Shown: positions 28,401 through 38,420 of the stretch, piece by piece | Layout: each line of letters opens with the position of its first letter | Position numbering within the stretch: position 1 is the stretch's first letter | Assembly (NCBI GenBank): GCA_031280435.1 | Contig: JAITGS010000010.1 | Span: forward strand, 1 to 64,000 | Direction of reading: 5' to 3' | Source of the DNA: Tannerellaceae bacterium | GTDB lineage: Bacteria; Bacteroidota; Bacteroidia; Bacteroidales; Tannerellaceae | DNA length: 64,000 nucleotides | Notes under the pieces: generated by a model | What the model was told of the DNA's origin: nothing | What the model saw: the letters and a program-made list of their open reading frames with translations, nothing else | The model's database searches: none | Translations under genes and position numbers: made by a program

Positions 28401-29015
28401 TTAGAGTTCGTGGCCGCACTGCCTGCGGCTTTTAGATCCGAGATAGCCGCCGTGATGCCTCTTGGCATAGTCGCTATACCCGAAGTTGATGCGCTTCATG
28501 ACGCTAACGACGAGTATGTCGCCTATGACGTTCATCACTGTCGTGGAGGTAGTGGGAGTCAGTCCGAGCGTGCAGACTTCGTCGGGCTCCCCGGTGAGGA
28601 GGCACACGGTTGCCTCCCGTGCAAGCTCGCTGCCTGCGTTGCCCGTGATGACTATGAACCTCATCTGCCCGTGCAGTCCGCGGGTGAGCTCAACGAGCTC
28701 GACCAGCTCTCGCGTACGTCCGGAGTTCGACACCAGCATCATGATGTCGTTCGGGCAAACGATGCCGAGGTCCCCATGCTGCGCCTCGCTCGGATGGAGG
28801 AAAAAGGCGGGCGTACCGGTCGAGCTGAAGGTGGTGGCTATGTTCATGGCTACCTGCCCCGCTTTGCCCATGCCGCTGGTTATGAGTTTGCCGTTCTTCT
28901 TGTGTACGTATTCGGTTATAAGCTCTACGGCCCTTTCGTAGTTATCGGATACAGGTATATTCATCACCGCTTCAGCTTCCTTTCGTATAATATTCAATAC
29001 TTCTTCATTCATCAT
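28401..29015 (-). CDS. SIS-domain sugar-phosphate isomerase (KpsF/GutQ/KdsD-like) without CBS domains
   Basis: KLITSGMGKAGQVAMNIATTFSSTGTPAFFLHPSEAQHGDLGIV, MLVSNSGRTRELVEL, TPTTSTTVMNVIGD; about 204 aa. Confidence 0.83.
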   Translation of the reverse strand: MMNEEVLNIIRKEAEAVMNIPVSDNYERAVELITEYVHKKNGKLITSGMGKAGQVAMNIATTFSSTGTPAFFLHPSEAQHGDLGIVCPNDIMMLVSNSGRTRELVELVELTRGLHGQMRFIVITGNAGSELAREATVCLLTGEPDEVCTLGLTPTTSTTVMNVIGDILVVSVMKRINFGYSDYAKRHHGGYLGSKSRRQCGHEL

Positions 29016-29209
29016 TGCTGTTGTTATTTTACCTTTCGCAAAGGTATCCGAATTATCGGCATTGCAGCTCAGGAGTATGGTAAAAAGCTTTAAAATGCGT
29101 ATGTTGCAGCCTTGAGAGCCTGTTTTCCGACGGCTAAGCATGCTCGTCCGACGCCTCTGTCCGGCAGGCTGAGGCGAGAGCCATCTGCTTGCGCCAACAA
29201 TAAAATACG

Positions 29210-29218
29210 TACTTTTGC
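29210..29218 (+). promoter_or_regulatory. -7 element TACTTTTGC
   Basis: Bacteroidetes -7 consensus about 40 nt before the ATG at 29258. Confidence 0.5.
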
Positions 29219-29257
29219 ACATCTTCAACAGTATGATAAACACAGTCCACAGATAAT

Positions 29258-29989
29258 TTGATGAAACAAATAAACAATTACTACTTACGAAAACTGGAAC
29301 AGCGCGATTTACTGCTATTCTTCGAGCTGGTGGCCGAGCAGATCCTGCTCATAGCCGACGCTAAGTTCCTGCATACGCTCAACAAATTCCTCCACGCGGT
29401 CGACATATACCGTGAGATACTTCAGGCCGAAGCGCCAAGAGGCTTGCCCTCACAGCTCGACAGCGAAGAACGGAACGGCAAAAGCGTATGGGCTACCATC
29501 CGCAAGCTAACCGACAGCCTCATGGCTCACTACGGCAATGTTACACGAGCTACCGGCAATAAAGTCAACTCCATACTCGCCGACGAGGGCTCTCCCGACG
29601 GCCTGTCGCAGGCATGGCTCACTATCCTCTTCTCCAGGCTTATCAAACGGTTCGAGAGCGAGATTCGGCGCGACGAGCTCCAGCGCGTAGGGCTGCTCGA
29701 CTGGGTGCTCGAGCTCGAACGCTCGAACAGGCGCCTGCTCGAGCTCGGCCGAGAACATTATAAGGAAGCGACCAAGACGTCGCCCAACGTCACTATCGCA
29801 AATGCAAACGCACGCAGCACAGCCGAAAAGCAATACGCCAACGTAACGATCTTCATCAATGCCATGTCTATATACCTCAACGATCGGAGCAGCCACCTCA
29901 TAGTAGACCGCATCAACGATATTATAGAGCAGGCTAAAACCGGAACCTTGCCGGAACCTTCTTCATCAGCAAGCGAAATAAACCCATAA
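29258..29989 (+). CDS. Conserved-looking hypothetical protein (possibly DUF6261-like)
   Basis: 243 aa helical protein; plausible start and promoter; family assignment from memory only. Confidence 0.5.
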   Translation: MMKQINNYYLRKLEQRDLLLFFELVAEQILLIADAKFLHTLNKFLHAVDIYREILQAEAPRGLPSQLDSEERNGKSVWATIRKLTDSLMAHYGNVTRATGNKVNSILADEGSPDGLSQAWLTILFSRLIKRFESEIRRDELQRVGLLDWVLELERSNRRLLELGREHYKEATKTSPNVTIANANARSTAEKQYANVTIFINAMSIYLNDRSSHLIVDRINDIIEQAKTGTLPEPSSSASEINP

Positions 29990-30001
29990 TAACCGCAAAC
30001 A

Positions 30002-31672
30002 ATGACCGACGACTTGGAGAAATCATTTGCAGACGCCCTGCACATCCTCAACATGTATTACACCGAGGATGCCTTCAGGCAGGCGCTCGAATACGCACAG
30101 CGCATCAAAAACAAGTACGAGCAGCACTTCGATCCGGCGCACGAGGGCTTCTTCGACCTCTACCTGAAGCTCGGAATACTCTACGGCTTCAACGGAATGC
30201 ATGCCGAACAGCTCGAAGCCTGCCTCAAAGCGCAGGAAACCTTCCACTGCCAGATAAGCGGAAATCCTGAGAAAGTGCTTGCAATGAATCGCAGCCTGCT
30301 CACCGCATACAAAGACATGCACTACTATCCGCAGGCGCTCGAGTGCGCCGAAAAAACCATGGCATTATTCCGCGCAAATCCCGAGCTGTACACCGACATC
30401 GCCGAGTTGGACATCAACGCAATGCTCGCCGACCTGTACAGATTGAACGGCATGCACGAAAAAGCCATCGAATGGTATCTCAAGTGCAACGAGCTCTATG
30501 CGCGGATGTTCGGCAGAAAGCACGAAGGAATAGCGCACGGCTTCAGGCTCATCGCCCACATATACTCGCAAAACGACCAGCAAGCCAAGGCACTCACATG
30601 GCTCCTTAAGTCCCTCGCACTGCTCGAAAAGCTGCCGAACAAAGACTGCCCCGCCCTGGTTTTGACCCACTCGGCCCTCGCACTCCAGTACGCAATTATG
30701 GGGCAAAGCGCCAAGGCCTCCGAATATCTGAACAAAATGATAGCCGCATTCGAGCGCGCAGCATGGCTGCCACGAGAGTCACGCATTCTACTCGCAGCCA
30801 ACATCTGCGGCGTATTGCTCCAAAAAGGAGAGTACAAACAGGCGCTCGAGTGGCAAAAGCAATCTGTCTCCATGTCCGAAAAATACTACGGTAAGGAGGA
30901 CCCGAAAACCGCAATAGAGTACAACAACCTTGCCGAAGTATACACAGCAATGGGCAACCATAACATGGCAATAAAGTACAACACCAAAGCATTTAACCTG
31001 CACAATGCGCTTTTTGGACTGGAACATGCGGCCACAATCAGCGCCATGGAAAGGATAGGACAGGCCTACGCCTTCACCGGAAATCACGACAAGGCCGAAG
31101 AAATACTGCTGTCGGCAATAGAAAACGGCGAAAAACTATACGGGAAAAATGAACCGTACAGGCTACTGTTTGCCTACCTGAGCATAGCACGCAGCTACAC
31201 CATTTGCCACAAAATGGAGCAAGCCGAGCAATATTTCGACAAGGCCGTATACCTGTACGAGCGCTTTACCGACAAAATAAATACCAGGCACATGGACGGT
31301 TTGCTCAACCTCTTGGCGCAGTTCTACATGCTAAAGCCCGACTATGGACTTGCCCTGAAATTCGCAACCATGCGCTACGAGTTTATACGGAAAACGCACA
31401 ACAAGGACAACAATCTCTCGGTGCTTGCACTCTGCGAGGTGGCCAGGTGCCACACCGGGCTGCAAGACTACAACACAGCCATAGAGCTGTATTTGCAGGC
31501 AATCCGCAGCTTTATCAGCAGATATGGCCTTAATAATGAGCATTGCCAGGCCGTGTGGAGCGAACTTCTTATCAACCATAAGCTTGCCGGAATACAAGAG
31601 GAGTTCTCCGCATGGTTCATACGCCAAATAGAAGATATACCCCTGCACAAAATAGTTCGCAAGCCCAAGTAA
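30002..31672 (+). CDS. Tetratricopeptide-repeat protein
   Basis: 556 aa; repeated TPR helices, e.g. AIEYNNLAEVYTAMGNHNMAIKYNTKAFNLH. Confidence 0.85.
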   Translation: MTDDLEKSFADALHILNMYYTEDAFRQALEYAQRIKNKYEQHFDPAHEGFFDLYLKLGILYGFNGMHAEQLEACLKAQETFHCQISGNPEKVLAMNRSLLTAYKDMHYYPQALECAEKTMALFRANPELYTDIAELDINAMLADLYRLNGMHEKAIEWYLKCNELYARMFGRKHEGIAHGFRLIAHIYSQNDQQAKALTWLLKSLALLEKLPNKDCPALVLTHSALALQYAIMGQSAKASEYLNKMIAAFERAAWLPRESRILLAANICGVLLQKGEYKQALEWQKQSVSMSEKYYGKEDPKTAIEYNNLAEVYTAMGNHNMAIKYNTKAFNLHNALFGLEHAATISAMERIGQAYAFTGNHDKAEEILLSAIENGEKLYGKNEPYRLLFAYLSIARSYTICHKMEQAEQYFDKAVYLYERFTDKINTRHMDGLLNLLAQFYMLKPDYGLALKFATMRYEFIRKTHNKDNNLSVLALCEVARCHTGLQDYNTAIELYLQAIRSFISRYGLNNEHCQAVWSELLINHKLAGIQEEFSAWFIRQIEDIPLHKIVRKPK

Positions 31673-31708
31673 GGCCCTTCTAACCACTTAAGCACAACCG
31701 GCTTGCAC

Positions 31709-31752
31709 CGTCGTTTGCCCTCTCTGCCACAGTGCAGGCAGGGCAAACGACG
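31709..31752 (+). terminator. Strong hairpin downstream of TPR gene
   Basis: CGTCGTTTGCCC ... GGGCAAACGACG (12-bp perfect arms); no T-tract. Confidence 0.5.
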
Positions 31753-31799
31753 CGTTTGCAGCCTCCGTTTCATCCGCTTTTACATATAACAGCCACGGA

Positions 31800-31888
31800 T
31801 GCCGCATTTATCTGCCAGTACTGCCGCATTTATCTGTGAGTACTGCCGCATTTATCTGTGAGTACTCGCAGATTTATCTGAGCGTATG
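31800..31888. repeat. Array R5: about 4 units of 22 bp (TGCCGCATTTATCTGTGAGTAC)
   Basis: Unit starts at 31800, 31822, 31844, 31866; followed by inverted AGATAAATCTG. Confidence 0.88.
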
Positions 31889-32137
31889 GTAAGATAAATC
31901 TGTGCAGGCTGTTTTGTATCCTTCAAAAGCTGCTTGTGTTTTTGCCGGTGGCGGTGCGTGTTTTTTTGCGGGCTTTGTTGGAGGAGCCTGTTGGGAGGGG
32001 GTGCAAATGCGCAGGAGATTGCTCTTTTTTTTTGGCATATAACTGCATTTACCGGGACAAGTTGTATTATATAGCCGCAAGGCGTACAAAAAAATCTTGC
32101 AATTTCTTACATTTGTGTAAATATTAATTTGAAAATT

Positions 32138-32830
32138 ATGAAGAAAATCGTTGTACTGACGGGCGCCGGCATGAGCGCCGAAAGCGGCATCTCTACGTTT
32201 AGGGATTCGAACGGCTTGTGGGAAGAATACAGGGTGGAGGACGTGGCTACTCCGGAGGCTTTTGCGAAAAATCCGGCGCTGGTGCTGGACTTTTATAACC
32301 AGAGGCGCAGGCAGTTGCTGGGCGCGGAGCCGAACGGCGGGCACTATGGCCTGGTGGAACTTGAGAAGGATTTTGAGGTGAGGATCGTTACGCAGAACGT
32401 GGACGACCTGCACGAGCGGGCGGGCAGTACGAGCGTGCTGCATCTGCACGGCGAACTGATGAAGGTGTGCCCGGCCGACGACATGAAAACGACTTACGAG
32501 CTGAGCGCGGAGCGTCCCGAAATAGGGGTGGGCGACACGGACGAGCGCGGCGTGCAGCTGCGGCCCTTCATAGTGTGGTTCGGCGAGCCGGTGCCTATGA
32601 TTATGAAAGCTGCGGAAATTGTTGAGCAGGCCGACGTATGTGTTGTTATCGGCACGTCGCTCCAGGTGTACCCTGCGGCGGGGCTTCTTAATTACGTGCG
32701 GCGCGGTACGCCTATCTACCTTATTGATCCTAAGCCGGTACCGACGGTGGTGCACGAGGTTCGCATCATAAAAACGGGTGCTACCGAGGGCGTTCGGCAG
32801 CTGGCTATGATGCTTGAGGATTATGTGTAG
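32138..32830 (+). CDS. cobB: NAD-dependent protein deacylase (sirtuin, CobB)
   Basis: VVLTGAGMSAESGISTFRDSNGLW, TQNVDDLHERAGS, VVIGTSLQVYPAAGL. Confidence 0.93.
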   Translation: MKKIVVLTGAGMSAESGISTFRDSNGLWEEYRVEDVATPEAFAKNPALVLDFYNQRRRQLLGAEPNGGHYGLVELEKDFEVRIVTQNVDDLHERAGSTSVLHLHGELMKVCPADDMKTTYELSAERPEIGVGDTDERGVQLRPFIVWFGEPVPMIMKAAEIVEQADVCVVIGTSLQVYPAAGLLNYVRRGTPIYLIDPKPVPTVVHEVRIIKTGATEGVRQLAMMLEDYV

Positions 32831-32837
32831 GGGGGAG

Positions 32838-33296
32838 ATGATGGTGCATTGGCTGTCGCCTGTCGGCTGCCTGGCGGTGAGGTGTTCGTACACTCGCTTG
32901 CTGGGCATCAGCCGCGTGGAGGCAGCGGATCCGGCTCTGCTTGAGGCGCCTGTGTGCGAGCTTGCGGGGGAAACCATCAGGCAGCTCGGCGAATACTTTG
33001 AGGGCCGTCGGAGGGAGTTCTCGCTGCCTGTGGAGCAGGAAGGTACGGCCTTCGAGCAGAGCGTCTGGCGGGAGCTCTGCAATGTCCCGTACGGCAGTCG
33101 CATCTCCTATCGGGAGCTGGCAGAGCGCATCGGCAAGCCGCGGGCGTACAGGGCCGTGGGCAATGCGAACGGTCGGAACAGGCTTTGCATCATAGTGCCC
33201 TGCCATCGCATCATACGCTCGGACGGCGCAACGGGCGGCTATGCATACGGCCCGCAGATGAAGGAATACCTGCTGGAGCTGGAGCGCAAGGCATAG
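32838..33296 (+). CDS. ogt: Methylated-DNA--[protein]-cysteine S-methyltransferase
   Basis: GSRISYRELAERIGKPRAYRAVGNANGRNRLCIIVPCHRII. Confidence 0.9.
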   Translation: MMVHWLSPVGCLAVRCSYTRLLGISRVEAADPALLEAPVCELAGETIRQLGEYFEGRRREFSLPVEQEGTAFEQSVWRELCNVPYGSRISYRELAERIGKPRAYRAVGNANGRNRLCIIVPCHRIIRSDGATGGYAYGPQMKEYLLELERKA

Positions 33297-33371
33297 GGGC
33301 CGCCACGGGGCCGGCGGCTTGAACATCCGGCGAACTGTTATATATTTGTATGCAAATCAAAAAAAATCTTT

Positions 33372-33911
33372 ATGCGCAGGATTCAGTTAAAAGATAAGCA
33401 ATTTGAATTATTTATCACCGAAGAGCAGCTTAGCGATGCGATAAGCCTGATGGCCGCGAAGATCAAGGCGGACGCGATGGATATGAACCCTTTGTTCGTG
33501 GGTATACTTAACGGGGCATTTATGTTTATAGCGGACTTGATGCGCCGGCTGAACGGGCCGTACGAACTTGCTTTTGCGCGCTATTATTCTTATCACGGCA
33601 CGGGCTCCACGGGCTGCCTGCAGGAGGTGATGCCGGTGTCGGCCGACGTGAAAGGACGGCGGCTGATTCTGCTCGAAGATATAGTCGATTCCGGCTATAC
33701 CATGCATAGCCTCAAGAAAAAATTTAAAGCCGACGGAGCGGCCGAGGTGAGGATAGCCACAATGCTGTTCAAGCCTTCGGCGATGGAGTACGACGCCCGT
33801 CCGGACTATGCCGCAATGGAGATTCCTAACGATTTTATAGTGGGGCACGGGCTTGATTACAACGGAATGGGCCGCGCCTACCGCGATATATACAGGATTG
33901 TAAACGACTAA
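33372..33911 (+). CDS. hpt: Hypoxanthine phosphoribosyltransferase
   Basis: GILNGAFMFIADLMRRL; GRRLILLEDIVDSGYTMHSL PRPP motif. Confidence 0.92.
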   Translation: MRRIQLKDKQFELFITEEQLSDAISLMAAKIKADAMDMNPLFVGILNGAFMFIADLMRRLNGPYELAFARYYSYHGTGSTGCLQEVMPVSADVKGRRLILLEDIVDSGYTMHSLKKKFKADGAAEVRIATMLFKPSAMEYDARPDYAAMEIPNDFIVGHGLDYNGMGRAYRDIYRIVND

Positions 33912-33923
33912 AACAATTTTTTT

Positions 33924-34496
33924 ATGCTAAACATTATTATTCTGGGCGCCCCCGGTTCGGGGAAAGGTACGCAGAGCGAGCTTATGATAGCAGCCTTCGG
34001 GCTCGATCATATCTCGACAGGCGAAATCATGCGCGCCGAAATCAAAAAAGACACGGAGCTGGGGCGGATAACCGCCGGATACATCAACAACGGCGGCCTC
34101 CTGCCCGATGAACTCACGCTGAACATCCTTGCCAAAGCCTTAGACGAACGAATGCATCTCAGCGGAATAATCTTCGACGGCTTCCCGCGAACGCTCAACC
34201 AGGCCGAAGCGCTGGACAGGATGCTGGCCGGGCGTGGCGAGGCAGTGTCGGCCGTCATAGAGCTCAAGGCCGACGACGAAGTGCTGGTCGAGCGCCTGCT
34301 CCGGCGCAGCAAGATCACCGGGCGGCCGGACGACAACGACGAGAGCACCATACGGCAGCGCCTGGCCATCTATCATCAGCGAACCGAACCGCTTGTTGCC
34401 TTCTACAAAGCATGCGGCAGGCATTATGCCGTTGACGGCATAGGAACAGTAGAGGACGTATTCAACAGGATCCGGGAGATATGTCGAACTTTGTAG
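33924..34496 (+). CDS. adk: Adenylate kinase
   Basis: [36 protein letters not shown]. Confidence 0.95.
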   Translation: MLNIIILGAPGSGKGTQSELMIAAFGLDHISTGEIMRAEIKKDTELGRITAGYINNGGLLPDELTLNILAKALDERMHLSGIIFDGFPRTLNQAEALDRMLAGRGEAVSAVIELKADDEVLVERLLRRSKITGRPDDNDESTIRQRLAIYHQRTEPLVAFYKACGRHYAVDGIGTVEDVFNRIREICRTL

Positions 34497-35632
34497 ACTA
34501 CGTCAAGATATACTGCCGCTCAGGCAAGGGAGGACGCGGCTCTATCCACTTCCGACGCGAAAAGTACATACCCAAAGGAGGCCCCGACGGAGGCAACGGA
34601 GGCAAAGGAGGCAGCGTATACCTCAAAGGCAACCGGCACTACTGGACGCTGCTCCACCTGAAATATCAGCGACACATCATCGCAACCGCAGGCCAAAACG
34701 GCAGCTCGGCACGCAGCACCGGACGCAGCGGCGACGACCGCATCATAGAAGTGCCCTGCGGAACCGTAGCCTTCGACGCCCTCACAGGCGAGTACCTCTG
34801 CGACATAACGGCCGACGGACAACTGGCTCTGCTGCTGCCCGGAGGCCGCGGAGGCCTGGGCAACTGGAACTTCAAGACCGCAACATTGCAGACTCCGCGC
34901 TTTGCTCAGCCGGGCGAACCCTCGCAGGAGCGCACGGTTATCCTTCAGCTGAAATTGCTGGCCGACGTAGGCCTGGTCGGCTTCCCTAACGCAGGGAAGT
35001 CGACGCTGCTATCGGTTGTTTCGGCAGCCAAGCCCAAGATTGGCAACTATCCCTTCACAACGCTCGAACCAAACCTCGGAATAGTCAGCTATCGAGATAA
35101 CCTCTCCTTCGTCATGGCCGACATACCCGGCATCATAGAGGGAGCAAGCGAAGGACGCGGGCTGGGGCTGAGGTTCCTGCGCCATATAGAGCGAAACTCG
35201 CTACTGCTCTTCATGATTCCGGCCGATGCCAACGATATAAGGGCTGAATATGATGTGCTGCACAACGAGCTGGTGAAATATAATCCCGACCTGCTCGGCA
35301 AGAGCCGCGTCCTTGCCCTCACCAAGAGCGATCTCATTGACGATGAGCTCCGCGAAGCCATTGCGCAGGAGCTGCCCGACAATATCCCCGCCGTCTTCAT
35401 CTCCTCCGTAACGCAGCAAGGCTTAGGAGAGCTGAAAGATTTGCTATGGAAAGAACTCAACCGCGAGACATTCCACCAATCGGAGCTCATAGTACACAAG
35501 AACCTCGACCTGAGCGCCCTCGACTTCGGTGAGGACGACGACGACACCTTCTCCCCCTCAGAAGAGGACGAGGATGACGACAGCTTCGAGGAAGACTTCT
35601 ACGACGACGACTTTGAGGACGACCAGCCTTGA
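34481..35632 (+). CDS. obgE: GTPase Obg/CgtA with acidic C-terminal tail
   Basis: [68 protein letters not shown]; tail [23 protein letters not shown]. Confidence 0.96.
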   Translation: MSNFVDYVKIYCRSGKGGRGSIHFRREKYIPKGGPDGGNGGKGGSVYLKGNRHYWTLLHLKYQRHIIATAGQNGSSARSTGRSGDDRIIEVPCGTVAFDALTGEYLCDITADGQLALLLPGGRGGLGNWNFKTATLQTPRFAQPGEPSQERTVILQLKLLADVGLVGFPNAGKSTLLSVVSAAKPKIGNYPFTTLEPNLGIVSYRDNLSFVMADIPGIIEGASEGRGLGLRFLRHIERNSLLLFMIPADANDIRAEYDVLHNELVKYNPDLLGKSRVLALTKSDLIDDELREAIAQELPDNIPAVFISSVTQQGLGELKDLLWKELNRETFHQSELIVHKNLDLSALDFGEDDDDTFSPSEEDEDDDSFEEDFYDDDFEDDQP

Positions 35633-36335
35633 GGACTACCCTCGCGGATGGCTCCGCTTCCCCAGCCTCGCCGCCCGGCCCGAAATCACTCACTTTGCAT
35701 GCACGCTGCAAGAAGCGCCGGCGCTGCAGGAAGCCCTCAAGGCCCGGCGCTTGCATCTCTCCCGACAAATACATTCGAACCGCATCGCCATTGTAGATAG
35801 CCGGACAGGAGAGCTGCACGGCTTCGACGCCTTAGTGTCGGCCGAGGCAGGCATTTGCGTAGGCGTATCGACAGCCGATTGCGTCCCGGTGCTGCTCTAC
35901 GCTCCCGACAGGCGCGTGGTAGCCGCCGTGCATGCAGGCTGGCGCAGTACGGTCGGGCAGATAGCGCGGGCAACGGCAGCGCTTATGGCCGACACCTTTG
36001 GCTGCGAGCCCGCCCTCATGCTCGCCGGCATAGCTCCCGCCATTGGCTGCGAAGCCTTCGAGGTCGGGCCCGAAGTTCCGGAGGCATTCCTCAGCGCCGG
36101 CATCGACATCAGCTCCTTTCACTTCAGGAACCCAACAAGCGGAAAATCGCATATAGATCTGAAAAGGGCCAACTACAATCAGTTGCTTTCAGCCGGCCTT
36201 GCGGCCTGTAATATAGCCGTGGCCGACGCTTGTACGTTCGGCGATGCCGCAACTTTCAGCTCCGCCCGCCGCCAGGGAACCGACTGCCGGCGCATGCTTT
36301 CGGGCATAATGTTGAGAGCTGAGGGCCGGCCTTAG
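35574..36335 (+). CDS. pgeF: Polyphenol oxidase (laccase-domain) family protein, PgeF/YfiH
   Basis: [50 protein letters not shown]; start ambiguous (35529 or 35574), inside obgE. Confidence 0.85.
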   Translation: MTTASRKTSTTTTLRTTSLEDYPRGWLRFPSLAARPEITHFACTLQEAPALQEALKARRLHLSRQIHSNRIAIVDSRTGELHGFDALVSAEAGICVGVSTADCVPVLLYAPDRRVVAAVHAGWRSTVGQIARATAALMADTFGCEPALMLAGIAPAIGCEAFEVGPEVPEAFLSAGIDISSFHFRNPTSGKSHIDLKRANYNQLLSAGLAACNIAVADACTFGDAATFSSARRQGTDCRRMLSGIMLRAEGRP

Positions 36336-36478
36336 AGCTGCTCCGGCAAAAGCTCTACCTTTTGTTGCACATTCAGCTCCGCCGCGATAATATCCGCCCC
36401 CATTGCCGGACTGTCAACGGCTTCCTCTAAATAGATGGCGATATTGCCATGATGGAAATGGGCTGCGTAAATGTAGTT

Positions 36479-36532
36479 CGCTCGAACAATAGGTCATTCC
36501 CGCCTTCGCGGGAATGACCTGTCTTTCGAGCG
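36479..36532. mobile_element. Small palindromic element (REP/MITE-like, GTCATTCCCGCcttcGCGGGAATGAC class)
   Basis: CGCTCGAA-5nt-GGTCATTCCCGC-CTTC-GCGGGAATGACC-5nt-TTCGAGCG. Confidence 0.7.
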
Positions 36533-36565
36533 CAACCTGCTTTTTGTGCACGTTCATAGAATGTT

Positions 36566-36945
36566 ATTCCTTCCGACAAATCGCTGGAGCCGTTGCCATG
36601 ATGGAAATTCCTTCCGACAAATCGCTGGAGCCGTTGCCATGATGGAAATTCCTTCCGACAAATCGCTGGAGCCATTGCCGTAATGTAAATTCCTTCCGAC
36701 AAATCGCTGGAGCCATTGCCGTAATGTAAATTCCTTCCGACAAATCGCTGGCGATATTTACGGTCTGTAAATGGCTCGCGACAAATCGCTGGCGATATTT
36801 ACGGTCTGTAAATGGCTCGCGACAAATCGCTGGAGATATTTACGGTCTGTAAATGGCTCGCGACAAATCGCTGGAGATATTTACGGTCTGTAAATTCCTT
36901 CCGACAAATCGCTGGAGCCGTTGCCATAATGGAAATGGGCTGCGG
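36566..36945. repeat. Array R6: 9 units of exactly 41 bp, constant linker CGACAAATCGCTGG with at least two different cores
   Basis: CGACAAATCGCTGG at 36574, 36615, 36656, 36697, 36738, 36779, 36820, 36861, 36902. Confidence 0.96.
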
Positions 36946-37160
36946 AGGATAACTGTCTTGGTCATTGTTCGCAAGGCTGTGAAAACTGTTCCCGGGCTTT
37001 TAAGTTATGCAGTATAATCCTTGAAATTATTTCTTGCCGGCTGTTGCCGTCGGGTAGGGCATAGTTTTTTTCCTCTTAATCATTATATTTGGGCTATAAA
37101 TGGAAAAGACATTGTAACGGCACAGCTTCAACATATCAATCCAACTAAACTTTATACCCA

Positions 37161-38321
37161 ATGAGAAGAATTCTGCATTGCTTCCTTATTATTCTTAGCT
37201 CCGCTACTGTTTGGGGGCAAACGGCCTTGAGCGACAGGGCGCTTATCAGCTTGGTTACTTATGACCCTTCGGAGGGCGCGGTCTTTACCGTCTACGGGCA
37301 TACGGCCATCAGAGTGAACGACCCGGACAAGGGCATTGATGCAATATTCAACTACGGCATATTCGACTTCGGCGAGAGCAATTTCATCTATCGCTTTACA
37401 AAGGGCGAGACGGATTACAAGCTGGGAGTGGTAGACTTCAGGCATTTGCTCGTTGAATGTGAGTTGCGCGGATGCGGCGCGCGCGAGCTTGTACTGAACC
37501 TGCTGCCCCGCGAGCGGCAGGCCATCTGGGAGGCTCTGCTGCTGAACGCACGGCCCGAGAACGCTACTTATCGCTACAACTTCTTTTTCGACAATTGCGC
37601 CACCCGCCCTCTGCTGCTCATCGAGAAGTACGTGTCGGGCGTTATTGTGTATGCGCCTGTTCCCAAGCTCCACAGCTTCCGCCGGCTTATCAACGACTGC
37701 ATGCGCAACAATCCCTGGACTATCTTCGGGACGGAGCTTGTGCTGGGCAGTCCCACCGACCGTACGGCCACGCCGCACGAGGAGCTCTTCCTGCCGCTCT
37801 ACCTCGAGGCTGCCTTTGCCTCCGCATGGATAGTGGATTCCTCCGGCTCGGAGCGCAAGCTCGCAGGGCAGAGCAATGTGCTGGCCGTGGGCCGCGAGCA
37901 GGATACGTCGCGGGCGCCTGTCGGTCCGCTGGGCTGCGGGCTGCTCATGCTTGGCGCGGCTATTGTGATTCTGGCCTGGGAGATGCACAACAACAGGTAT
38001 TGCCGCTGGTTCGATGCCGTGCTGCTGCTGGTGGGCGGGCTGGCCGGCTGCCTGATTTTTTTCCTTGCCTTCGTGTCGGTGCACCCGGCCACCTGGCCCA
38101 ATTGGAACGTACTCTGGCTTCATCCCTTTCATCTGGCCGGCCTTGTGTTCGTACTTGTAAGGCGGTGGAGAAGGGCCGCCGGCTTGTATCACATCCTTAA
38201 TGTTTTTTCCATAAGTATACTGATACTCGGCTGGCCGCTGATTCCTCAGCAGTTCAACATAGCTTTCCTGCCGATGATGCTGGTGCTGGGGCTCCGCTCG
38301 GCTGCTTCTATTGCGAGATGA
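37161..38321 (+). CDS. DUF4105 / Lnb N-terminal periplasmic domain membrane protein
   Basis: VFTVYGHTAIRVNDP, FNYGIFDFGESNFIYRFTKGETDYKLG, YRYNFFFDNCATRPLLLIE; C-terminal TM segments. Confidence 0.85.
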   Translation: MRRILHCFLIILSSATVWGQTALSDRALISLVTYDPSEGAVFTVYGHTAIRVNDPDKGIDAIFNYGIFDFGESNFIYRFTKGETDYKLGVVDFRHLLVECELRGCGARELVLNLLPRERQAIWEALLLNARPENATYRYNFFFDNCATRPLLLIEKYVSGVIVYAPVPKLHSFRRLINDCMRNNPWTIFGTELVLGSPTDRTATPHEELFLPLYLEAAFASAWIVDSSGSERKLAGQSNVLAVGREQDTSRAPVGPLGCGLLMLGAAIVILAWEMHNNRYCRWFDAVLLLVGGLAGCLIFFLAFVSVHPATWPNWNVLWLHPFHLAGLVFVLVRRWRRAAGLYHILNVFSISILILGWPLIPQQFNIAFLPMMLVLGLRSAASIAR

Positions 38322-38420
38322 AGAGCTGCCGAGCCTGTCGGGGCCCGGCAGCCTTGGAAATACACAGTGGATCGGGCAACGAGAATTATAGATATTTACA
38401 AGGTCGGATGCCTGTTATTT

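Noticed and set aside
31874-33103. 409-aa minus-strand ORF
   Set aside because: Antisense to cobB, with His/Arg-rich low-quality sequence.
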